This document shows positions 56,555-64,000 of a stretch of 64,000 bases of DNA, piece after piece. Numbering within the stretch: position 1 is the stretch's first letter; each line of letters opens with the position of its first letter. Position numbers and translations under genes: made by a program. The DNA lies in NCBI RefSeq assembly GCF_040958095.1, contig NC_091193.1, forward strand, positions 35,414,617 to 35,478,616, written 5' to 3'. Origin of the DNA: Procambarus clarkii (Eukaryota > Arthropoda > Malacostraca > Decapoda > Cambaridae). Under the pieces are notes generated by a model that ran no database searches, was not told the DNA's origin, and saw only the letters and a program-made list of their open reading frames with translations.

Positions 56555-57436
56555 TGTTATGGCCCTCTCGGGACGCAACGGGGTCCTTACTCTGATGTTG
56601 TTAGAGGAAGATATATGTATCCGTTCCCAAGCCAGTAGTGGCTATCAAGGGATGAGATCCGTGACGCAAGTAACTTAAAGGGAGTAGGGAAAGAAAGCTA
56701 AGAACTTAATATTATAATTATTACCATCACCGTTTAAATATATAAAATAAATGAGTGCACAAAGGGGAGGGGTATTAACACTTGACAAGGGGATTAATCC
56801 TCAATCGATGTCTTCTGCTGAAGACGCTGGTGCCATAACTCTCGGTGCCGAGTCCTTGGTGCTTTCTTCGTGGCCTCACAATTAATTCTCCAAAGAAGTT
56901 GTGCCTACCCTGGCCACAGGTCAGCCAAAACACGGGTCCACTGGGGGCACCGCCGTGGAGGCCGTCAACCACACGTCCAGCTGGTCTGCTGGCAGGTTTT
57001 GAGCCAACAAGGCTGGTACGGCCACTCCACGAACGATAAAAGTGGAACGCCCTAGACAGGAGCCTCGTGTGACACCACAAATCACTCTCCTGTCTTCAGT
57101 ACCCCAGTGGATGATCATCTCCAACAGTCGGTCCCGGGTAAATCCTTTTACTGCCACTCCACTGGCAGGCTAACACACCACAGTGTTCTTCCGGGGGGAC
57201 GACGTCACAACAGCTGCAGCAAGGTTCAAGGTATGGAGACTGGCTGCCTCGGGTAGACTGACTCGGCTCCCATCACAGTAGTCCCAGGTCGACTCTGTAA
57301 GCAGACACGTCATCAATAACTGGGACACTAAAACACCTCACTTACGGGCTCGGGCACAAACACCTGACGTATCCAGTCCATAGATGGCGCTGTCGTCACG
57401 GCTCCATGCTCGGACACTGGATCCGGGTTCGTAACA
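56555..57436 (-). mobile_element. 5' LTR of element 3, with internal deletion
   Basis: TGTTATGGCC...GTTCGTAACA, nearly identical to 52086-53121 apart from the missing 154 bp near its right end. Identity elsewhere is about 99 percent by eye, so the insertion is young. Confidence 0.95.
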
Positions 57437-57655
57437 TGCTTGTGCCCCCCACACTCATCTGTTGCTGGTGCTCCCCACACCCAGCAGTTACTGATGCCCC
57501 CCACACCCACCTGTTGCTTGTGCCCCCACACCCACCTATTGCTGGTGCCCCCCCTCTCCCACCGGTTGCTGGTGTCCCCCACACCCTCCTGTTGCTGGGA
57601 CCCCACACCCACCTATTGCTGGTGCCCCCCCTCTCCCACCGGTTGCTGGTAGTAG
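57437..57655. repeat. 24-bp minisatellite, right part
   Basis: Continues the 51388-52085 array after the TGCTT target duplication, with more variable units. Confidence 0.9.
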
Positions 57656-57671
57656 TGGGAAGTACGACGTA

Positions 57672-58115
57672 GAGCGGCAATTTTGTTTTTTTCGACTGCC
57701 GCTCTACGTCGTAGGTGTATTTTCAACTTTTAGACCGGCAATTTTGTTTTTTTCGACTGCCGCTCTACGTCGCAGGGGTATTTTCAACTTTTAGACCGGC
57801 AATTTTGTTTTTTTCGACTGCCGCTCTACGTCGCAGGGCTATTTACAACTTTTACACCGGCAATTTTGTTTTTTTCGACTGCCGCTCTATGTCGTAGGGG
57901 TATTTTCAACTTTTAGACCGGCAATTTTGTTTTTTTCGACTGCCGCTCTACGTCGCAGGGTTATTTTCAACTTTTAGACCGGCCGTTTTGTTTTTTCCGA
58001 CTGCCGCTCTACGTCGCAGGGGTATTTTCAACTTTTAGACCGGCAATTTTGTTTTTTTCGACTGCCGCTCTACGTCGCAGGGCTATTTTCAACTTTTAGA
58101 CCGCCCGTTTTTTTT
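57672..58115. repeat. 61-bp tandem repeat
   Basis: About seven units of 61 bp: GACTGCCGCTCTACGTCGCA, GGGGTATTTTCAACTTTTAG, ACCGGCAATTTTG and a T run. Early units are over 95 percent identical. Degenerate relatives continue to about 58220 ('agaccgtacgtttatgttttt'). Confidence 0.95.
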
Positions 58116-58224
58116 TTTCCGGGGTCTGTCTACGCACCCCTAGTTTCACGAACTTGAAGTACGACATAGACCGTACGTTTATGTTTTTCAGGGGCCAGTC
58201 TATGCACCCTGGGTTTTCTACAAG

Positions 58225-59340
58225 TCGCTCTATGGTCCCTGCCATTTTCTCTCAAGGGGATTAAACGGCCGCCCCAAGTCATCCCCAAATTTCGTTGGCT
58301 CAGTGACCCTGCACAGACATTGCTAATGGTCAATGACGTCACCAGCTAGCCGCTCAGCGTTCCTGCACGGGCATGTTCGAGGGGATTAAAAAGCCGGTCT
58401 ATGAGTCGTATGTTTTGCGATACAACAGTGACCTTAAAACCTAATGTAAAATACCATCATCCCTAGTCTATTTTTAATTTCATATTTACTTCCAACCATC
58501 GCCCATTACATTTATCAAAGAGGATCATGTATGTGAGGGAAGAACATAACTTCAGCACTGCAAGAAGTTATGTGTGTATTTTCAAGTTCGTCCCCTGCTG
58601 CCTGTATTTACCCAGGTCTTTTTCCTAAATATAAACTTATCGAATTCATTCCTATTCTGTTTCATGTTAATACGTATAATAGGTTAATAATATTCCCCTT
58701 TACTATGACCATTCAGTCACACCTCTATCATGTCACCCCTATTTCTTCTTCGTCGTCGTCGTCGTTCTAGAGAATATAATTTGAGCTTTGACAATCTTTC
58801 TTGAAGGATCGTTTATTATGCATAGGGCAAAAAAAAATAAAACTGCTATCAGTCTTTTATATGAAAAAATAGAGGCCTGGGCATTGGTGATTTCAATGCG
58901 AGTTCGGTAGTAACCCTATTCTTATGCACGTCTCACATTCGCTCAAAACATACCTCCCACACCATACTGTAGCATTTAACAAATAAAAAAAAAAACTCAT
59001 TCAGTAAAAGCAAGCCTCTCATATTTGAAATAAGGCCTTCTGCAGTTACCGCCTTTTGTGACGTCATCATCCCTAATGTGGCGCGAGGCTTCAACGGGCT
59101 AAATGCGGATCCCAGGAGGTTCACACATAAGTGTGAACTCTTAATCTGGCTTAATACCTCAACTGTACTCTGTGCTTCATCAAAGTTTATATTCAGCTAC
59201 AATAGCTCGTATTTTTGCTCATTGCTTATATTTTCTGTTATTCATAAACCCGATCAAACCTTCCTAACCTAACCTATCCTAACTTATTATATATAACAAA
59301 CAAATACATTCTACAGAACAGTTATTGTTGTTGTTTAGTG
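58225..59340. other. No gene; two TGACGTCA sites
   Basis: No motif-bearing frame. TGACGTCA at 58334-58341 and 59059-59066. A short (GTC)n at about 58748. AT-rich otherwise. Confidence 0.5.
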
Positions 59341-59347
59341 ACATCAT

Positions 59348-60022
59348 GAAAAGCGAACTCAGGTATAGGGATAATGTATTGCTGGCCATTAGCATATAGG
59401 TGTGAAGGTATTACTGCACCTTACTGGTCAACTATGTATGACGTCACCAGACAACCAATGCTACCTTTGGCGTCCTACTGGCATGTGTATTTGATGTTAT
59501 TATTCAAAAATGACTAGACTATCCATCCCCACCTAACCTAATCAGAGGTTTAAGAACATACATTTTAGTCATCCACAACTGTAATCATTATTCAGTGATA
59601 AGTTCAAAACTCAAATAGACACCCCAATGTTGTACTGCAATTTATAAAGAATTGTATGTTTTACCGCACAGTAGGTAAGTTATCGTGAAAAGCGACCTCA
59701 GGTATAGGGATAGGGTATTGATGGCCATTAGCATATAGGTGTGAAGGTATTACAGTACCTTACTGGTCAACTATGTATGACGTCACCAGACAACCAATGC
59801 GACCTTTGGCGTCCTACTGGCATGAGTATTTGATGTTATTATTCAAAAATGACTAGACTATCCATCCCCACCTAACCTAATCAGAGGTTTAAGAACATAC
59901 ATTTTAGTCATCCACAACTGTAATCATTATTCAGTGATAAGTTCAAAACTCAAATAGACACCCAAATGTCGTACTGCAATTTATGAAGAATTGTATGTTT
60001 TACCACAGAGTAGGTAATTTAT
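59348..60022. repeat. 338-bp tandem duplication
   Basis: Unit 1 from about 59348 and unit 2 from about 59686, each starting at AAGCGA(A/C)CTCAGGTATAGG and ending near 'gtatgttttaccgca'. About 96 percent identical. Each unit holds TGACGTCA (59439-59446; 59778-59785) followed by CCAAT. Confidence 0.92.
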
Positions 60023-60386
60023 CCTAATATCCATCCTCATCTGGGGCTTGAAAATGAAATTATTTCATACATTTTTATTATTTACCCGTAGAAAAACATA
60101 GTTTGCATTCTAGTGATATGACAAAATATGCATTTCACGTTAGAAAGAGCAATAAACCAGATGCTGATTGCAACAATCGCCCAAGTGTAGCTGCTGCTGT
60201 TTCATTGCAGGGGGAGAGCAACATTTCAGTTCCTCAGGCATTTTCATAAACGAGGGAATTCCTCACAGTAACAGCAATTATTCAGTGCTGTATATAATTT
60301 ATGCACTTTATACTACACAAAACTGTTTTCACGTACATCTGGCAAGTTAGTACAGTGAAAAAACAAAAATGCATTTAGAGATGTAT

Positions 60387-61080
60387 ATCCTAACCTATCC
60401 TATCCTATCCTAACCTATCCTAACCTATCCTAACCTATTCTAACCTAACCTATCCTAACCTAACCTAGTCTAGCTAACTGGTGCTATCACATTCTATCCT
60501 CCAATCCAAACCTAACCTCTCCTAACCTAACCTAACCTATCCTAACCTAACCTATCCTAACCTAACCTAGTCTAGCTAACTGGTGCTATCACATTCTATC
60601 CTCCAATCCAAACCTAACCTAACCTAGTCTAGCTAACTGGTGCTATCACATTCTATCCTCCAATCCAAACCTAACCTATCCTAACCTAACCTATCCTATC
60701 CTAACCTAACCTATCCTAACCTAACCTAGTCTAGCTAACTGGTGCTATCACATTCTATCCTCCAATCCAAACCTAACCTATCCTAACCTAGCTGACTAGT
60801 GCTATCACATTCTATCCTCCAATCCAAACCTAACCTATCCTACACCATCCAGCACTGCCATATCCCATCCTACAATCCAAACTAAACCTAACCTAACTTA
60901 ACTGTCTGGTATTACCACATCCTATCCTCCAATCCGAACCTATCCTATCCTCCAATCGAAACTGAACCTAACTTAACCTAAACTGGCCCAAGACCAGCTA
61001 GTTCTTATATATCTAGTCCTAACCTCCAATCCTGGCGTATTCTATAACCACACCTATCCTATCCCATCCCAATCCTATCC
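60387..61080. repeat. TAACC/TATCC pentamer array with a higher-order unit
   Basis: Runs of AACCT, ATCCT and AACCTA (complement of TTAGG/TTAGGT) alternate with a conserved insert AGTCTAGCTAACTGGTGCTA-TCACATTCTATCCTCCAATC. The insert recurs at about 60468, 60563, 60625, 60726 and, altered, 60790. It resembles degenerate telomeric or subtelomeric DNA and has decayed toward 61080. Confidence 0.9.
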
Positions 61081-61275
61081 TATCACAGGCATTCTTGTCC
61101 TTCTTTTATTTATATCAAGGATTGTATATTTCGCATTTTATCATTTAAAAAAAAAATTACAGTTGCTCAGGTAAAAACACATATAGATCATTTTATATTA
61201 TTTTATTGTAATAATATTTCACATCATACATAACTTTACATATTTGGAATACGCGCATAAAAGGGGAATATGCAA

Positions 61276-61281
61276 TTTATT
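61276..61281 (-). terminator. Polyadenylation signal for the macro-like gene
   Basis: AATAAA on the minus strand, about 95 bp past the stop codon; two overlapping copies (AATAAATAAA). Confidence 0.6.
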
Positions 61282-61375
61282 TATTTCATTTTTGTTTTCT
61301 GCATGATGGCCATAGAGCTTTGTTTGCACGTTAGGATTGCTTATTTAAATCTCATCTCAGGGGCGTTTATATAGA

Positions 61376-61754
61376 TTATGGGTTCTCTAATTTTCTTCTT
61401 TTTCTTCTTCCCCTAGCTGGTAAATCGGCCACATCTCGTTCGGGTAGACGTTGTTCCCTTGTGCGCACCAAGACAAAGACCTTTTTCTGTTTTCTCAATA
61501 CATATACTAAATGTGCTAATGCAGGATAGTATGCATTTATCCACTCTTCTTCTTGTTTGTTACTCCATCCTATACCACAATCGATGCCTGCCCCATATGG
61601 CATTATTACCCGTTTAATCGCATTATTACGTTTCGTCAAGCTTATAACTCTTTGAATGGCTAATTTAAATGCCCATCTTCTGCCGATGATAGTATCCTTC
61701 TGCAATCCCAACACTAAATCTTCATCTTTACTGTGATTCATGAGCATCTGCTTT

Positions 61755-61785
<31 letters not shown>

Positions 61786-62155
61786 CATTACTTGCATCAT
61801 CAATAGGTAAACCTGCAGCATATTGACAAATAACTGCTATAAGATGAGGTTGTACTTCTGGATCAGGGGATAAAGCAACTATTATATCCCCTGGTTTATT
61901 ACGATCTTTAAGAACCGCACAATGTGTTTCAGGACATATTTCCTTCTGCAAACGGCAAAAAGTGTATTTTTTCTCGAGCAGATGGGAAAATCCCCCAGAA
62001 AACTGGTGTGTTGCTGTCAAGTCATAGATAAGGCAGTCTCCCGGCTTAAAATTATAATCGTTAATAAAGTCAGCTTCTATTAGGGCAGCCTTGAGCTGGC
62101 GATATTTAGCAATAGTGTACCCGGACAGCATCTTGACCCGACTGTCTAAAATCAT
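61376..62155 (-). CDS. Macro-domain-like protein with poly-Asn and a basic tail
   Basis: A 259-residue intact frame. Residues 35-65 (FKPGDCLIYDLTATHQFSGG FSHLL, split here) resemble the start of a macro domain (KGDL...A...SAD...G.GFS). Residues 185-197 read MPYGAGIDCGIGW, like the IGCGLDG-type loop of OARD1/macro proteins, which bind or hydrolyse ADP-ribose. A nine-Asn run (about 125-133) comes from an (ATT)n repeat in a loop. The C-terminus RGRRKRRKLE is a probable nuclear localisation signal. It has its own TATA-like TTAAAAAG 20-30 bp upstream and an AATAAA downstream. It could instead be a 3' exon group of the next gene. Family assignment is moderate; the open frame is strong. Confidence 0.65.
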
Positions 62156-62325
62156 TTACGCTCCCAACTATTGTACTCTTTTTAAGCCCCTCCCACATTC
62201 AACAGGTTGGGAAATACAATAGGTTTAGATAAAATCCTATGTATCTCTCTTGTAAGCGTCACCCACATTCATCGGACAATAAAATACAATTGGTAAAGAT
62301 GAAATACAGTTATACATTTTTAGTG

Positions 62326-62331
62326 TTTATT
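62326..62331 (-). terminator. Polyadenylation signal for the 62410-63767 gene
   Basis: AATAAA on the minus strand, about 80 bp past the TAG stop, in the gap before the macro-like gene. Confidence 0.6.
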
Positions 62332-62409
62332 ATTACACACACACATAAAAATATGCATATATTCGAATATACAGAGTCTTTAAAATATACTAGAGGGTAA
62401 TAACATTGG

Positions 62410-63563
62410 CTAAAATAATCTCCTAGATACCTTATTTTCTTTTTCTAAATTTTGGGGATAGTCGTCAGCTAATATCCTTTTAAAATTTGGATCGTCCTCC
62501 CATCGCTGTGCATATTGGGAAGGAGAATTGCTACTACTATTACTGCTGCTGACACAAGTTCGTATAAACGATATATTCCTCAAATCCCTATTCTTAGAAT
62601 TTGCTTGTTCTACATCATGACTCACTTCACCGAGGTTCATAAAAATATCATCATCGCTGTCTGATATTGTTTCCACTACTATACACTTAGATGTGGAAGG
62701 ACCCTGTAACTTCGAAGTGACCTTGGAGGGAGAAGCATTAGTTTTCATAGGACGTGCTCCATTACTTTTCACATAGGGGGTTGACCTTCTTAATTTTCTC
62801 CTTTCGACCCTGCTCCTCCTACTGGGGGTCATCGTAGGCGTATCCCACACGCGCCAAGGACCCCCAGCTGTACTAGCAGCCGCAGCAGCCCCAGATAACT
62901 CTGCATTTTCAAGCAGGTACATGTCAGGAGTTTTCTTTATGGACGACGCTAAGATACTTGGGGATAAGGGCGTTGAATCCAACTCTTCAGTCACTGGAGT
63001 GGATGTTTGACGTTCGCACAAGGCCGGCTCATCAGAAAACAGGGGGTTCAGAGTCAGGTCTGGTACAGACTCATCCTTTGATTGCTGTCGTCGTCGTCGT
63101 TGATGTTGTTGTTGTTGGACAGGGCTACATGCTCTCGCAGCCAGTGACGAAGTCAGGTTTAAGGAGGAATATGTCCTCTCAAACAGTAAAGACTCCGAGG
63201 GCGTGTTTAGGGGATTTAAGTCCGTCTGTGTAGATTTCGTAGCATAGATTGGGTGAGAGGCTACCTCCTTCTCAGTAGTAGTAGTAGTAGTAGCAGCAGC
63301 TGCATCAACAGATGGCGAGTTTGAAGTTTCAGGCGAGCTTAAGTTCTGGGCAGCAGCTGGAGTAGTAGCAGAAAGAGGGATTTTAGAAGACCTTGAAAGG
63401 AAAGCCGTTATAGTTTCTGGGGTCAGGTTTGTTGCTGATATAATGGCCGGACCCATGATGACATATATATTCCCAGCAGATGTGAACTGGGCACCTCCCT
63501 TAATAATTTCTGAAAATATGAGAAGAAAAGGAGCCATAAGTTTCTATAGCAATAACCTCATAC

Positions 63564-63652
<89 letters not shown>

Positions 63653-63668
63653 GTTTAAGTAATCAAAA

Positions 63669-63714
<46 letters not shown>

Positions 63715-63767
63715 ATATATGTGTATATATTACATTAGTCACTATGCTCACCATTGAAATTCTCCAT
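62410..63767 (-). CDS. Two-exon gene: Ser/Thr-rich nuclear-type protein, unknown family
   Basis: I infer coding exon 1 at 63767-63752 (start MENFN, good context GAAGAAATGG) and exon 2 at 63509-62410. The donor is AATG|GTGAGC and the acceptor TTTTCAG|AAATT. The join keeps frame and gives 371 residues; the longer uninterrupted frame from 63537 would only add intron-coded residues. Conserved-looking N-terminus (EIIKGGAQFTSAGNIYVIMG), then a long Ser/Thr/Pro/Ala-rich region with homopolymer tracts, a basic cluster (SRRSRVERRKLRRST, about 233-247), and VVETISDSDDD (about 283-293), a typical SUMO-interacting motif. It looks like a disordered nuclear regulator. I do not recognise the family. Confidence 0.7.
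63510..63751 (-). other. Intron (242 bp) with (AT)n and poly-T
   Basis: GT at 63751-63750 and AG at 63511-63510. The intron body is about 85 bp of AT (63565-63649) and a 40-base homopolymer (A on plus, 63671-63710). Its length will vary between individuals and may be mis-assembled. Confidence 0.7.
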
Positions 63768-63844
63768 TTCTTCAGCCGCAAGCAGTAGAATGCCGAGGTG
63801 AGTAGCGAGTGTAGTCGAATGTTTGTATTTTGTCCCCCTTACGT

Positions 63845-63925
63845 GAGGGTATTTATACCCAACCAAGTATTAACCCCGCCCAATACGTGACGTCACACCC
63901 AATAAGCCGCGTGACGTCACCATGG
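63845..63925 (-). promoter_or_regulatory. Promoter: TATA, CCAAT/GC motifs and two CRE sites
   Basis: On the minus strand, upstream to downstream: TGACGTCA (63919-63912), ATTGGG (about 63903-63898), TGACGTCA (63895-63888), ATTGGGCGGGG (63884-63874), then GGGTATAAATACCC (63860-63847). A start site near 63820 would give a 50-base leader to the ATG at 63767. The two palindromic octamers are consensus CREB/ATF sites 24 bp apart. The arrangement is that of a strong, inducible RNA polymerase II promoter. Confidence 0.8.
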
Positions 63926-64000
63926 AAGTTTTGTTTATGTCGATAGGTTAAAAAGTCGCATTTCAGTAGGATTAAGGGATAAATAAAAATATAAATGTTC

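Noticed and set aside
57715-57897. 60-residue frame with FCFFDCRS repeats
   Set aside because: Product of the 61-bp tandem repeat; ends as soon as the phase changes.
63500-63781. 93-residue frame with poly-Phe and (YI)n
   Set aside because: It reads through the intron's homopolymer and AT tract; the spliced exon 1 explains the start region better.

Overview
This is eukaryotic DNA, most likely from a decapod crustacean and probably crayfish-like. The reasons are long (AT)n, (CA)n and (TC)n arrays, TTAGG/TAACC-type pentanucleotide repeats (the arthropod telomere motif), several tRNA-derived SINEs of a kind I associate with decapods, and dense nested retroelements. The species call is inference. 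I see no operons, no bacterial signals, no rRNA, no convincing functional tRNA and no CRISPR array. Almost every long reading frame belongs to a transposable element or runs through a simple repeat.

Layout. 1-8.6 kb: a reversed LTR fragment, a foldback MITE in an (AT)n tract, then a Ty3/gypsy-type element with 2.4-kb LTRs and a gutted interior. 8.6-12.2 kb: a decayed Penelope-like element on the minus strand, a mosaic of fragments and two opposed SINEs. 12.2-18.3 kb: gene-free DNA holding a non-autonomous Helitron interrupted by a solo LTR with a clear 5-bp target duplication. 19.6-25.9 kb: a nearly full-length but broken I-group LINE on the minus strand. 26-30.6 kb: short LINE fragments, two perfect palindromes and a probable degraded LTR. 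30.6-32.8 kb: a piggyBac transposase pseudogene broken by a SINE. 35.3-37.4 kb: a 5'-truncated LINE with a (CA)n tail. 37.5-48.3 kb: a 22-bp minisatellite split by a second LTR element (with a 1,890-bp internal tandem duplication) and by a LINE 3' fragment. 48.3-52.1 kb: another LTR, a second MITE copy and a 24-bp minisatellite. 52.1-57.4 kb: a third LTR element inside that minisatellite, with a perfect 5-bp target duplication. 57.7-61.1 kb: a 61-bp tandem array, a 338-bp tandem duplication and a TAACC/TATCC-rich array.

The last 3 kb differ. Two compact minus-strand genes stand there with their own polyadenylation signals. One (62.4-63.8 kb) has a first exon of only 16 coding bases that I infer from an in-frame GT-AG join, behind a textbook promoter (TATA box, CCAAT/GC motifs, two perfect TGACGTCA sites). 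Its product looks regulatory: Ser/Thr-rich and basic, with an apparent SUMO-interacting motif. The other (61.4-62.2 kb) encodes a macro-domain-like (ADP-ribose-binding) protein with a basic tail. TGACGTCA octamers cluster from 58.3 to 63.9 kb, and the pair abuts a telomere-like pentamer array. That is compatible with an endogenous large DNA virus or a lineage-specific nuclear gene pair. I cannot decide between them from sequence alone; this is the best candidate for something undescribed.

The three LTR elements share a theme: LTRs, gag and protease are kept, but the reverse transcriptase, RNase H and integrase core is missing. They look like gag-bearing, pol-less passengers that would depend on relatives for mobilisation.
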